Counted from the first letter of the stretch, positions 33,658 to 42,986 are shown. The stretch: DNA of 64,000 nucleotides from Metabacillus sp. KUDC1714 (GCF_014217835.1 NZ_CP055263.1:2669501-2733500); one strand, 5' to 3'. Notes: generated by a model not told the origin, from the sequence alone. A program made the numbers and translations.

Positions 33658-34559
33658 TGAAGGTCGTCGTTTGTAATGAGGTATCAAAAGTATATGGGCA
33701 GAAAAAAGCGCTAAATAAATTGTCCTTTTCGATAGAAAAAAATAAAATAACGGGACTTATCGGTCGAAACGGTGCTGGGAAAACAACGCTGTTGAAATTA
33801 ATCGCTGGGTTTATCCATGAAACTTCTGGAGATGTACACGTTTTTTCAGAAAAACCGTTTAACAATTTGAAGGTTTCTTCTAACAGAATCTATATTGATG
33901 ATCAGCAATACTTCCCAAACTCGTTAACCTTAAAAGACATTCTCCAATCAGCTAGTACATTTTATGCGAATTGGGATAAAGAGCTTGCTGATCGTCTCTT
34001 TGACTATTTCTCCTTTCATCCAAAGCAGCACTATTATACTCTTTCTAAAGGTATGAAGAGTACTTTTAATATGATCATAGGCTTGGCTGCAAGATGTCCA
34101 TTAACAATTTTAGATGAGCCAACAACAGGTATGGATTCTTCCGTAAGAAAGGATTTTTATAGAGCCTTGCTAAAGGATTATATTGATCACCCTCGAACGA
34201 TCATCCTATCTAGTCATCTATTAAATGAAATCGAGGATCTAATAGAGGATGTATTGCTTATTAAGGACGGTGAAAAGCGCTTGCATCTACCAGTTGCGGA
34301 TTTAAAGGAATATGCAATTGGGATAAATGGTAAAGAAGATATTGTAATGGAAGTTGTTCGTAACAGAGAAATTCTTCATCAAAAACGGATAGGTAAAGAT
34401 GGTATCTATATTGTGGTAGAAAATAACTTTACAGAGTTTGAGACTGAAAATTATAGATTGAAAGGTGTTGAAATGACCTCAGTTGCTTCAGACGATTTAT
34501 GTACATATTTAACGAGTAAAACGAATGGGGGGATTGATGATGTTTTTAACAGAGGTTAA
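33654..34559 (+). CDS. ABC transporter ATP-binding protein of the GntR operon
   Basis: ABC ATPase, 301 residues (YtrB/NatA type). Walker A is GRNGAGKTT, the signature is LSKGMKSTFNM, Walker B is LTILDEPTTGMD, and the switch His is in SSHLLNEIEDLI. A C-terminal domain of about 80 residues follows. GGGGG precedes two adjacent ATGs; either may be used. It is translationally coupled to the GntR gene before it and overlaps the permease gene after it. YtrA-type operons in Bacillus respond to cell-wall antibiotics; the substrate here is not shown. Confidence 0.85.
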   Translation: MMKVVVCNEVSKVYGQKKALNKLSFSIEKNKITGLIGRNGAGKTTLLKLIAGFIHETSGDVHVFSEKPFNNLKVSSNRIYIDDQQYFPNSLTLKDILQSASTFYANWDKELADRLFDYFSFHPKQHYYTLSKGMKSTFNMIIGLAARCPLTILDEPTTGMDSSVRKDFYRALLKDYIDHPRTIILSSHLLNEIEDLIEDVLLIKDGEKRLHLPVADLKEYAIGINGKEDIVMEVVRNREILHQKRIGKDGIYIVVENNFTEFETENYRLKGVEMTSVASDDLCTYLTSKTNGGIDDVFNRG

Positions 34560-35292
34560 GTTAGTTGATATAGTGAAGAAACAGTTTATGTATAAGCTAA
34601 AAGCATACTTAAGTGTATTTAGTTCATTGCTAACCATACAAATCATTGGAATTCTATTATCAACGACCGGTAGCAGTTCAATTTCAATGGGTACTAGTTC
34701 TAATGGTTTTTCACTGAATGTTAGCTATTATACAGGAGATATAATCATTATTTTTACAATGATATGGGCTTTGATAAGTGCAATTATTATTACGACAAAA
34801 GCCTATCGAAACGATGACTTTGTTTTTGTGTCTAATCGATTAAGTAGTAACCTTTCAAATATTGTATTTTTACTATTTGCTAGTATCATCGGAGGAATTA
34901 CAGCTATGCTTTCTGGAATTTTTTTCAAGATTATCATGAACTTTATTCTAGATGATGGAAATGTGACGGCAACATTTATTGGTTTTCAAGAATTAATGGT
35001 AGGGATTATTGCTAGCATCTTTTATATGTTTTTATTAGCATCCATAGGATATGTTATTGGAATGCTTGTGCAATTAAGTAAGTGGTTTACTATTATCCTT
35101 CCTGCTTTATTTATAGGTTATTTATTTTTAGGAGTGAATATGAACGGAGAACCAACCTTTATATTGGAGATAGGGAAATTTTTTATAGAGGAATCCTCAT
35201 TACTCGTATTTTTCTTAAAGGTAATCGTAGCTGCTAGCTTTTTATTTTATGTTTCTATTATTCTGTCAAATAAGATGGAGGTGAGACAATGA
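34540..35292 (+). CDS. ABC-2 type permease of the GntR operon
   Basis: About 250 residues with six hydrophobic helices and no large soluble domain: the permease partner of the preceding ATPase. GGGGGG lies 4-7 nt before a double ATG (34537 and 34540); the frame also opens at 34525. The 20-nt overlap with the ATPase gene and the 4-nt overlap with the next gene show one operon. No substrate clue. Confidence 0.75.
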   Translation: MFLTEVKLVDIVKKQFMYKLKAYLSVFSSLLTIQIIGILLSTTGSSSISMGTSSNGFSLNVSYYTGDIIIIFTMIWALISAIIITTKAYRNDDFVFVSNRLSSNLSNIVFLLFASIIGGITAMLSGIFFKIIMNFILDDGNVTATFIGFQELMVGIIASIFYMFLLASIGYVIGMLVQLSKWFTIILPALFIGYLFLGVNMNGEPTFILEIGKFFIEESSLLVFFLKVIVAASFLFYVSIILSNKMEVRQ

Positions 35293-36011
35293 TTTTAACG
35301 TCAATTATTCCAATAGTACTTTTATTATTAATAATCGTAGCAATTTATAAAATGGTTAATGTTATTAAGAAGGTACCATTTTTACAAAAGCTTAACTTGA
35401 AATGGATGCTTAGTATTTATGGAGTTCTGTTACTTGTAGCTGTTGGATTATTTTATGTGCTTCCGAATGAAAGACCTTCAAATAAAATTGTCGATAATCA
35501 GGATGAACTTGTGAAAGTCGAGAATGCAAGACGATTATTAACGATGGCTGCTTCTGAAGGAAAACAAATAAGCAAGGAAAACATTGAGGGCGTAGAGATA
35601 AAAAATCATTGGGATTTTACTTACGAAGAAAAACAGCTTGATGTCACTATATTAGATGACCAGCTTGGAACGTTGTTTACGTTAGTAGAAAGAAAAAATG
35701 TAAATGATAAAAGAGTAGAGGTAATGCAATATCATACAAGAACAATTATTGAAAACCTTGATATTACGGATGATATTCCCCCCTTAACTTTAGAATTAGT
35801 GGAAGGTGAATTAACGATTAGAAACACACATTCTGTAGATATTCATTTCGGGAAATTCGATAAAGAATTTACAATCACTCAGTTTACTGAAGAAAAGGGC
35901 ATAGAAGATTCATTTATAGATGAAGATCATATTTGGGGTGAGAATGTACTTTATATTCGTGTTCCGAAGGATGTAAATGTAGAAGGTGACTTTCAGTTTG
36001 TCACTCAATAA
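35289..36011 (+). CDS. Membrane-anchored extracytoplasmic protein, fourth gene of the GntR operon
   Basis: Not recognised. Two N-terminal hydrophobic helices (LTSIIPIVLLLLIIVAIY; MLSIYGVLLLVAVGLFYVL) are followed by about 175 residues of soluble, beta-rich sequence predicted outside the membrane. That part includes repeated hydrophobic strands such as LDVTILDDQLGTLFTLVE and NVLYIRVPKDVNVEGDFQF, in the manner of adhesin-like DUF4097-type repeats. It overlaps the permease stop by 4 nt (ATGA) with GGAGGTGAG before it. It may act as a sensor or accessory subunit of the transporter; that is inference from context. Confidence 0.6.
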   Translation: MILTSIIPIVLLLLIIVAIYKMVNVIKKVPFLQKLNLKWMLSIYGVLLLVAVGLFYVLPNERPSNKIVDNQDELVKVENARRLLTMAASEGKQISKENIEGVEIKNHWDFTYEEKQLDVTILDDQLGTLFTLVERKNVNDKRVEVMQYHTRTIIENLDITDDIPPLTLELVEGELTIRNTHSVDIHFGKFDKEFTITQFTEEKGIEDSFIDEDHIWGENVLYIRVPKDVNVEGDFQFVTQ

Positions 36012-36077
36012 GATCTTTTATTTCGCTTTTATCAGTAGCATGTAACAACCCTCTAGAAAAAAAGCCTATTAGAAATG

Positions 36078-36114
36078 CCCTTTTTCCCAGTAATATCGAA
36101 AAAGGGTTTTTTGT
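36078..36114 (+). terminator. Terminator of the GntR/ABC operon
   Basis: CCCTTTTTC pairs with GAAAAAGGG around an 11-nt loop, followed by TTTTTTG. Confidence 0.85.
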
Positions 36115-36304
36115 GTTATGTTTTCTAACATATACTTTTTCCTCTTTTTCCACGAACAACCCCTGATATTCTAAAAAACTCAATGTAATCAATCTCTTTT
36201 CCATACATTTCTAATTTTTTATACAAATTGCACAAACTTTTTAATCATTTTTAACAGAATATACAATGACAATCTAAAATAAATATATTATCATGTAAGA
36301 AATT

Positions 36305-36321
36305 ATAACATTTGGTGTTAT
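36305..36321 (+). promoter_or_regulatory. Candidate operator before the purine permease
   Basis: ATAACA-TTTGG-TGTTAT, a perfect 6-bp inverted repeat 30 bp before the permease start. It resembles the B. subtilis PucR box (WWWCNTTGGTTAA) with one extra base. The same half-sites in opposite order occur at 41670-41686. No purine riboswitch is seen in the roughly 230 bp before this gene. Confidence 0.4.
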
Positions 36322-36350
36322 TTAATTTTACATAATTAGGAGGGATTAGT

Positions 36351-37661
36351 GTGGTGGGGGATAGAGGAAGGTTGAAAATTTTTTCGCTTGGCCTACAACA
36401 TGTATTTGCTATGTATGCTGGAGCGATATTAGTTCCGTTGATCGTTGGAAGAGCATTAAATTTAACATCAGAACAATTGGCATACTTGGTCGCAATTGAT
36501 TTATTAACTTGTGGTATAGCCACCTTATTGCAAGCTTGGAATAATAAATATCTTGGTATTGGGTTACCTGTAGTTTTAGGTAGTTCGTTTGTTGCAGTGA
36601 CACCAATGATTGCGATCGGATCACAATATGGTATTTCTGCGATTTATGGATCGATCATTGTTGGTGGCTTATTCATTTTTGTGTTTGCATCTTTTTTTGG
36701 GAAAATAACTAAATTATTTCCCCCAGTTGTTACAGGTTCAGTTGTAACTATTATTGGACTTTCCCTTGTGCCAACAGGTATTAAAAATATGGCTGGTGGA
36801 GTTGGAAATCCCGATTTTGGAAGCACTGCTAATCTATTATTATCATTTGGTGTATTAGCAATTATTTTGGTAATGAATCGTTTTTTTAGTGGCTTTGCCC
36901 AAGCATTATCTGTACTATTTGGCATCATTGCTGGTACGATCGTGGCTATCTTTATGGGGAAAGTAGATTTTTCAAGTGTTGCAGATGCCTCTTGGGTGCA
37001 CCTACCTGAAATTTTTTACTTTGGGACACCTACATTTGAAATTGGCCCTATCTTAACAATGATTATTGTTTGTGTAGTTATCATTATTGAATCAACAGGG
37101 GTATTTTTAGCATTAAGCGAAATTTGTGATCAAAAACTTACTGAGAAAGACTTTGTGCGAGGTTATCGTGCTGAAGGGTTAGCTATTACATTAGGTGGAC
37201 TCTTTAATGCTTTTCCGTATAATACATTTGCTCAAAATGTAGGTCTGGTCCAATTATCAAAGGTAAAAACAAAAAATGTTGTAATAGCAGCTGGTTTCAT
37301 TTTAATTGTGTTAGGGCTTATACCTAAGATTGCTGGACTTGCAACAATTATCCCGCCTGCTGTGTTAGGTGGTGCAACAGTTGTTATGTTTGGGATGGTA
37401 ATTTCATCTGGTATCAAAATGCTTGCTGCAGTTGATTTTGCTGATCAACATAACTTACTTATTATTGCTTGTTCACTTTCTTTAGGATTAGGAGCTACAG
37501 TTGTACCAGACTTATTTGTTGGTTTACCTCAAGCTATTCGTATTATTGTCAGTGATGGGATTATTACAGGTAGTTTAACAGCTATACTATTAAATTTGTT
37601 TTTTGTAATTCGTACAAAGAAAAATGTTGCAACATTTGAAGAAAACAGATCTGCTTCATGA
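36351..37661 (+). CDS. Uric acid/xanthine permease (NCS2 family, PucJ/PucK-like)
   Basis: A 436-residue, 12-14 helix nucleobase:cation symporter-2 protein. Family blocks seen are LGLQHVFAMYAGAILVPLI near residue 14, GLPVVLGSSFVAVTPMIAIG, and the NCS2 signature region NTFAQNVGLVQLSKVKTKN near 297. QNVGLVQLS matches urate permeases such as PucJ/PucK more than uracil carriers. The start is GTG after AGGAGGG. Position ahead of the uricase genes supports urate import. B. subtilis has two such genes side by side; only one is present here. Confidence 0.85.
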   Translation: MVGDRGRLKIFSLGLQHVFAMYAGAILVPLIVGRALNLTSEQLAYLVAIDLLTCGIATLLQAWNNKYLGIGLPVVLGSSFVAVTPMIAIGSQYGISAIYGSIIVGGLFIFVFASFFGKITKLFPPVVTGSVVTIIGLSLVPTGIKNMAGGVGNPDFGSTANLLLSFGVLAIILVMNRFFSGFAQALSVLFGIIAGTIVAIFMGKVDFSSVADASWVHLPEIFYFGTPTFEIGPILTMIIVCVVIIIESTGVFLALSEICDQKLTEKDFVRGYRAEGLAITLGGLFNAFPYNTFAQNVGLVQLSKVKTKNVVIAAGFILIVLGLIPKIAGLATIIPPAVLGGATVVMFGMVISSGIKMLAAVDFADQHNLLIIACSLSLGLGATVVPDLFVGLPQAIRIIVSDGIITGSLTAILLNLFFVIRTKKNVATFEENRSAS

Positions 37662-37808
37662 CTAGAAGGGGGAATTTAGTTCCTTCAATGTCCCTCCCTG
37701 GATTTATCAGAGGGTATTAAATTGATTTAATATAGATAGAAGAAATTCATGAAAAAATATTCTCAAATGTAATTTATAAAACTCATTCAAAAGGAGTTAA
37801 AAATTGAG

Positions 37809-38306
37809 ATGGTTACGATAAATGAGCTTAATCAATGTAAAGAATCAGATTTTGTTGAAATCCTTAAAGATATCTTTGAACACTCTCCCTGGATTCCTAA
37901 AAAAGTATTGCATTACAGCCCTTTTTCTTCATTGGAAGATCTTCACGACAAGATGGTGCAAATTGTGATTGATGCACCATATGAGGAAAAGCTAGCACTA
38001 ATAAAAGCCCACCCTAACTTAGGGACACGTATAGAGATGAGTTCATCCTCTGTCAAAGAGCAAATGGGTGCTGGATTAAATCAGCTTTCACCTGAAGAAT
38101 ATGAGAGTTTTTCCATTATAAATAAACAATATATGGAGAAGTTTAGCTTTCCGTTTATCATGGCTGTGAGAGGTCAGACAAAAGGGGATATATATTCAGC
38201 TATGAAACTTAGAGTTAATAATGAAAAAGCAGTCGAGTTTGAAAAGGCGCTATCAGAAGTATATAAAATAGCCCTCTTTCGTTTAAAAGAACTTATTAAC
38301 AAGTAA
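37809..38306 (+). CDS. uraD: OHCU decarboxylase UraD (stand-alone)
   Basis: 2-oxo-4-hydroxy-4-carboxy-5-ureidoimidazoline decarboxylase, 165 residues, making (S)-allantoin in the last step of uricolysis. Family features are EHSPWIPKKV near 19, IKAHPNLGTR near 75 (conserved His), SSVKEQMGAGL (conserved Glu) and FPFIMAVRGQ near 117. In B. subtilis PucL this domain is fused to uricase; here the two are separate genes 14 bp apart. The ribosome site AAAGGAG is rather far (about 13 nt) from the ATG. Confidence 0.88.
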   Translation: MVTINELNQCKESDFVEILKDIFEHSPWIPKKVLHYSPFSSLEDLHDKMVQIVIDAPYEEKLALIKAHPNLGTRIEMSSSSVKEQMGAGLNQLSPEEYESFSIINKQYMEKFSFPFIMAVRGQTKGDIYSAMKLRVNNEKAVEFEKALSEVYKIALFRLKELINK

Positions 38307-38320
38307 AAGGAGATGGATTT

Positions 38321-39295
38321 ATGAAACAAAAACGAGTATTTTCTTATGGGAAAGGTAATGTGTTTGCATATCGAACATTTTTAACCCCATTAACAGGAGT
38401 AAGACAAATTCCTGAATCTGCTTTTTGTGGGAGAAGTAATGTTGTATTTGGTGTAAATGTTAAAGTTGAGATTGCTGGGAATCAGTTACTTACTTCTTTT
38501 ACAGAAGGTGATAATAGCCTTGTGATTGCAACAGACTCGATGAAAAACTTTATTCAAAGACATTTAGGGAGCTACGAAGGTTCAACAATTGAAGGATTTT
38601 TACACTATGTTGGAGAAGAATTCTTAAAAAAATACGACCATATTGATTCCATTAAACTAATTGGTGACGAAGTTCCGTTTGAATCGATAAACAGAGTATC
38701 ATCTAGTGGATTAACAGAAAGCGATCTCGTATTTAAAAACTCTCGAAATGAAAAAGCGCAAGCATCAGTTGAAATAGTCCGCAATGGTACAGACTTTGAA
38801 ATTGTAAATCAGAGTAGTGGTTTACTAGATCTGCAATTAATCAAAGTGCGTGGGAATTCATTTGTGGGATTTATCCGAGATGAATATACGACACTCCCAG
38901 AAGATAGTAATCGACCACTATTTATCTATTTAAATATCGGTTGGAAATATGAGAATGTTGAAGATTCAACAGGGTTAGATCCAGTTGTCTACGTTTCTGC
39001 TGAACAGGTCCGTGATATTGCATCATCTGTTTTCCATGATCTTGAAACACCATCGATCCAATATTTAATTTATTTAATTGGTTGTCGGGTGCTAGAGAGA
39101 TTCCCGCAATTACAGGAAGTGAATTTCCGATCGCAAAATCATACTTGGGATTCAGTTGTAGAAGATATTCCAAACTCTTCTGGAAAAGTCTATACAGAAC
39201 CTCGTCCACCATTTGGCTTTCAGCGTTTTTCTGTGACGAAGGAAGACTTAAAGAATAAACAAGAAGTCACAACAACAAATAATCTATCGAAGTAA
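38321..39295 (+). CDS. pucL: Urate oxidase (uricase)
   Basis: A 324-residue cofactor-free urate oxidase corresponding to the C-terminal part of B. subtilis PucL; it oxidises urate to 5-hydroxyisourate. It holds two T-fold modules. Catalytic-site blocks are FTEGDNSLVIATDSMKNF near 66-83 and NFRSQNHTWDSV near 266, including the conserved His. KGNVFAYRTFLTPLTG is the N-terminal module start. AAGGAG precedes the ATG. It lies between uraD and pucM in one operon, so all three steps from urate to allantoin are adjacent. Confidence 0.92.
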   Translation: MKQKRVFSYGKGNVFAYRTFLTPLTGVRQIPESAFCGRSNVVFGVNVKVEIAGNQLLTSFTEGDNSLVIATDSMKNFIQRHLGSYEGSTIEGFLHYVGEEFLKKYDHIDSIKLIGDEVPFESINRVSSSGLTESDLVFKNSRNEKAQASVEIVRNGTDFEIVNQSSGLLDLQLIKVRGNSFVGFIRDEYTTLPEDSNRPLFIYLNIGWKYENVEDSTGLDPVVYVSAEQVRDIASSVFHDLETPSIQYLIYLIGCRVLERFPQLQEVNFRSQNHTWDSVVEDIPNSSGKVYTEPRPPFGFQRFSVTKEDLKNKQEVTTTNNLSK

Positions 39296-39307
39296 GGATT
39301 TGATACT

Positions 39308-39661
39308 ATGGCAGGTCTTACGACACATATTCTTGATTTAACCCACGGTATCCCGGCAGCGAATGTTACCGTACAATTATCGAGGTTTGAAGGCTCATCC
39401 ACTTTCATTTTAAAAACAACGACAACAAATGAGGATGGTCGATTAAAAGAGCCGCTTCTATTGGAAGATGAGATCGAAGAGGGAGAATACGAACTTTTAT
39501 TTAGCATTGGTGACTATTTTCGAACTAAAGGTATGGATTTGTTGGAGCCTGCGTTTTTAGATAAGGTGTCAATTCGGTTCGGTATTGCAGATCGAAGTGC
39601 GCACTATCATGTTCCATTACTTGTTTCGCCATGGGGATATCAAGTTTATAGAGGGAGTTAA
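39308..39661 (+). CDS. pucM: 5-hydroxyisourate hydrolase PucM
   Basis: Transthyretin-like HIU hydrolase, 117 residues, converting HIU to OHCU. Both family signatures are intact: N-terminal LTTHILDLTHGIPAANVTV and C-terminal HYHVPLLVSPWGYQVYRGS with the YRGS tetrapeptide. Active-site His residues (H6 and the HYH pair) are present. AAGGA precedes the ATG 12 bp after the uricase stop. It is the last gene of the permease-uraD-uricase-pucM run and converges with pucR. Confidence 0.93.
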   Translation: MAGLTTHILDLTHGIPAANVTVQLSRFEGSSTFILKTTTTNEDGRLKEPLLLEDEIEEGEYELLFSIGDYFRTKGMDLLEPAFLDKVSIRFGIADRSAHYHVPLLVSPWGYQVYRGS

Positions 39662-39737
39662 CTAGAATCTCAACTCATTAATTAAATATCTTTTAAGTTT
39701 TTGGATGTGTTTACTGAACTTTTTGACCGAAAGAGGA

Positions 39738-39853
39738 GGCGAGACTCAAAGAGGGCTACCCATCCTAACGTAACTCTATATAGTAGCTTACAACTCATTA
39801 TAGAGACTATATATTGTGTTGGCGCGGTCTGGCCCTTTCTGAGTACAGCCTCA
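39738..39853. repeat. 116-bp imperfect palindromic element, copy 2 (diverged)
   Basis: Aligns end to end with the element at 24224-24342 read in reverse: GACTCAAA, then CCCATCC-AACgTAAC, then TATATAG, TAGAGACTATATATT, GTTGG, GGTCTGGCCCTTT and CTGAGT. The ends are degraded (AGGCGAGACTC / GAGTACAGCCT). It fills the gap between convergent pucM and pucR and overlaps a spurious ORF. Confidence 0.7.
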
Positions 39854-39875
39854 CTTATTCGATTGTATTTCCTTA

Positions 39876-41513
39876 CTATTGAAATAGCTGGCTGTTCCCT
39901 TGAATTAAAGACTTAATTCTAAAAGCTAAGCGCAATCGTAATGTTTCTTCTGGTTCTTTCAAACTTCTGCCGATAATCTCCTCGCATTTTTCTAAACGAT
40001 ATATCACAGTATTACGGTGTACATAAAGCCGTTTTGCTGTTTCGGACATTTGACAATGTGTTTCTAAATAAACAGCCAATGTTTGAAGTAGTACTTGATG
40101 ATCTCTTTTTGGTTCATTGGCAAATGCTTGGAAAGTATCAGTATAAAACTTTTTTAATTGATCAAATGGAACCATACGGAGAATTTCTGGAACCTCCTTA
40201 GGTTGGTATATGTCAATAAATTGTTTTTTACCTGACATATTTCCGTAGTAAAGGGCGTCAATTGCTTCTTTGTACGAAACGGGTACATGGATGAGTTGTT
40301 CGGCGTAATTACTAATACCAAATGAAAGGTCCTCTTGGAAGTGAGAGTGAATTTTCATTTGTATTTTCTTTAAGAGTGAAAGGAACGGTTGAATAATCTC
40401 TTTCCATCCGCCTTTCATTTCCAATAGTAAGAGGTATGATTGATCAATTGTGAAAATGTGTATTTTTTGGTGAAATCGTTGAAGTTCTGACTCAATTGTA
40501 TCATGAATCAGTTCCTCCTCGGTCTGGTATTGCAGCAATGTAAGATTCTTATCTTCATCTTCTATTTTACCAACTGCACAAATATATCGCTGTTCGTTTG
40601 CTAGTTTAAACTCTTTAGCCCTGCTGATTACCTCTTCGGTGGTGGTAAATGCACCTTTAATAAAGTTAGTGAAAAACTCATTTTGGATTCGTCTTGTATT
40701 TTGCTTTAGCGCATTTTCTTTCATTAATTCAAAAGCAATAACATTTGTTGCTTGTTTAATGGTTAAAATCGTTGAGCGATCTGATAATTGTACGGACCCT
40801 AATACACATAGGTAACTATACTGTTTATGTGTATAAACAGGAAAAAGTGTGATTGTCTCTCGAGTTCCGTTTACGAATGAAAAAGCGGTCATCGTTGTTT
40901 TAGGGAAATGAAAATAATGACCTGTGGATATTAACGACTCAAGGTTTTCGGAAAAAGGAAGATTGTGAAACTGTTTTCTTCCGGTTAACTGTAATTGATG
41001 ATTGAGTAGGACAACAGGTAAATCTATAAGGGAGGATAAACTATCAAGGATTTTATGTATTCCTTGCCCACTCATAATATGATTTGTAAATTGTTGATGT
41101 GTTTGCATGGCATGATGCAGTTCATTCGTGCGAATATCAAGGATGTAACTGAGTGACTTATTTACAATATCACCTAGTGAAGTGTGAATAGGTAATTCTA
41201 AAAGTGGGAAGTGGAGTTCATTTGCAAGTGAGATAGCTAATTCTGGTATTTCCTGTAAAAAACGCTTTGTTTTAATTCCTAATCCTGAACATCCTTGCTT
41301 GTTCATCTCTCTAATAAGCAGTAAAAGTGAATCGAGATCATCCTTGAAATGAAAGGCTGTTGTAACGAGTAATTCATCCTTTTTTAAAAAGTAAATAATA
41401 TCAGGAGCGTCCATCATATTTACTGTATTTACTTCGCGTTCAACACCATATTTTCCTGCGATTAAAACTGTGCCATTAAACACGGGAAGATCTAATAATT
41501 CACTTAATCTCAT
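39876..41513 (-). CDS. pucR: Purine catabolism regulator PucR
   Basis: A 545-residue PucR (B. subtilis 531). The N-terminal PucR sensory domain starts MRLSELLDLPVFNGTVLIAG; a central GGDEF-like/CdaR region follows, and the C-terminal helix-turn-helix has LETHCQMSETAKRLYVHRNTVIYRLEKCEEIIG. In B. subtilis PucR induces the puc genes in response to allantoic acid, allantoin and uric acid. GGAGGAG precedes the ATG. It is divergent from allantoate amidohydrolase and convergent with pucM, so both arms of the island can be controlled from here. Confidence 0.92.
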   Translation of the reverse strand: MRLSELLDLPVFNGTVLIAGKYGVEREVNTVNMMDAPDIIYFLKKDELLVTTAFHFKDDLDSLLLLIREMNKQGCSGLGIKTKRFLQEIPELAISLANELHFPLLELPIHTSLGDIVNKSLSYILDIRTNELHHAMQTHQQFTNHIMSGQGIHKILDSLSSLIDLPVVLLNHQLQLTGRKQFHNLPFSENLESLISTGHYFHFPKTTMTAFSFVNGTRETITLFPVYTHKQYSYLCVLGSVQLSDRSTILTIKQATNVIAFELMKENALKQNTRRIQNEFFTNFIKGAFTTTEEVISRAKEFKLANEQRYICAVGKIEDEDKNLTLLQYQTEEELIHDTIESELQRFHQKIHIFTIDQSYLLLLEMKGGWKEIIQPFLSLLKKIQMKIHSHFQEDLSFGISNYAEQLIHVPVSYKEAIDALYYGNMSGKKQFIDIYQPKEVPEILRMVPFDQLKKFYTDTFQAFANEPKRDHQVLLQTLAVYLETHCQMSETAKRLYVHRNTVIYRLEKCEEIIGRSLKEPEETLRLRLAFRIKSLIQGNSQLFQ

Positions 41514-41669
41514 GTTTTCTCCTCCTGCTAATTTGGATGTTTACAAGTTACTTATATTAATAATGAAATTTTTTTAGATACTATAAACAATGAATTTAGT
41601 AAATGTTCTACATATATGTGAATGATTTTAAAGGATGTTTATTCTAAAATCAATATATATAACTAATCA

Positions 41670-41686
41670 TGTTATTATTTATAACA
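41670..41686 (+). promoter_or_regulatory. Candidate operator in the pucR-pucF divergent region
   Basis: TGTTAT-TATTT-ATAACA, a perfect 6-bp inverted repeat about 40 bp before the allantoate amidohydrolase start. It uses the same half-sites as the palindrome at 36305 in the opposite order. No other copy was noticed before genes of the island. Confidence 0.35.
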
Positions 41687-41727
41687 ATTTATGATAGAAA
41701 AAATGAATGGACTAAGGGGGGGTTAGG

Positions 41728-42972
41728 TTGGTAATTAACGAGAAGTCACCTGCCTTATTTGGACAAATTGAAGAGATGGTGGAATGGTTAGGTTCATTCG
41801 GAAAAAGCAAAAGTAATGGTGTTACAAGACAATTGTATTCAACTGAGTGGCGATGTGCACAAAAAGCACTTGAGAAACGGATGAACAAAATTGGATTAGA
41901 TGTCTATTTTGATGATGTCGGAAATCTATTTGGTAGATTAACAGGTAGTCGAGAAAATACAACAACTATTTTAACTGGATCTCATATTGATACTGTCATT
42001 GATGGTGGGAAGTATGACGGTGCATATGGTGTTATTGCGGGTATGATAGCTTTGCAGTATTTATATGAAACTTATGGGCTTCCTAAAAAGAATATAGAAG
42101 TTGTTTCATTATGTGAAGAAGAGGGAAGTCGCTTCCCGATGACATACTGGGGATCTGGTAGTATCACTGGTGTAAGAACTATTGAAGATGTTCAAAATTT
42201 AGTGGATTTACAAAATATTTCTTTTATAAAAGCGATGCAGGATTCAGGGTTTGGTCAAGGTAAGTATCGACAACCTAAGCGGAATGACCTTGACTGCTTT
42301 ATTGAACTACACATAGAGCAAGGTGAGGTATTAGAAAGAGAAGCAATGCCTATTGGAGTTGTAAGTCATATTGTTGGTCAGAAAAGATATGAAATCACAG
42401 TTATTGGGGAGAGCAACCATGCGGGTACGACACCGATGGCTTGGCGTAAAGATGCAATGTATGTGGCATCTGGGCTTATACAATTACTAATTCAGAGAGC
42501 AAAAGAAACAAATTCAGATTTAGTAGCAACAGTTGGTCAACTGAATTTAGAGCCGAATATAGCAAATGTTATACCAGGAAAGGCGACATTTACGGTAGAT
42601 ATTCGCCATAGTGATGAGGATGTTATTGACCAATTTTCAAAGAAGTTGTTTAAGGAGTTCCAGTCTATTGCTGATAGACATACTACTGATTTAAAAATTA
42701 AAAATTGGATGGATGAAAAGCCAACTAAAATGTGCGAGAAGTTGATTGAAATTTCTGAGTTGATATTAACGAAAGATCAAATACCATATAAAAAAATGGC
42801 GAGCGGGGCAGGTCATGATTCACAAATGTTTAGTCCATTTTGTGCAACTTCTTTATTATTTGTACCAAGTCATAAAGGGATAAGTCATTCGCCGCATGAA
42901 TTTACTAGAACAGAGGATTTAGAAAAAGGAATTCGACTATTAATAAAGCTTTTATATGAATTAGCTTATTAA
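41728..42972 (+). CDS. pucF: Allantoate amidohydrolase (M20, PucF/AllC)
   Basis: A 414-residue Zn/Mn-dependent M20 hydrolase (B. subtilis PucF 412) that converts allantoate to ureidoglycine, CO2 and ammonia. Metal ligands lie in TGSHIDTVIDGGKYDGAYG near 86, LCEEEGSRFP near 130 and ELHIEQG near 193; GAGHDSQMF and SHSPHEFT complete the site. The start is TTG, fixed by AAGGGGGGG six nt upstream. First gene of a run that continues with pucG after 14 bp. Confidence 0.9.
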   Translation: MVINEKSPALFGQIEEMVEWLGSFGKSKSNGVTRQLYSTEWRCAQKALEKRMNKIGLDVYFDDVGNLFGRLTGSRENTTTILTGSHIDTVIDGGKYDGAYGVIAGMIALQYLYETYGLPKKNIEVVSLCEEEGSRFPMTYWGSGSITGVRTIEDVQNLVDLQNISFIKAMQDSGFGQGKYRQPKRNDLDCFIELHIEQGEVLEREAMPIGVVSHIVGQKRYEITVIGESNHAGTTPMAWRKDAMYVASGLIQLLIQRAKETNSDLVATVGQLNLEPNIANVIPGKATFTVDIRHSDEDVIDQFSKKLFKEFQSIADRHTTDLKIKNWMDEKPTKMCEKLIEISELILTKDQIPYKKMASGAGHDSQMFSPFCATSLLFVPSHKGISHSPHEFTRTEDLEKGIRLLIKLLYELAY

Positions 42973-42986
42973 AGGAGGAGAAGACA

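Noticed and set aside
36001..36204. Minus-strand 67-codon ORF after the ABC operon
   Set aside because: It runs through the operon terminator hairpin and has no ribosome site.
36190..36350. Purine riboswitch before the NCS2 permease
   Set aside because: No conserved loop sequences or three-way junction pattern could be found.
39701..39916. 71-codon ORF between pucM and pucR
   Set aside because: It lies across the diverged palindromic element and lacks a ribosome site.
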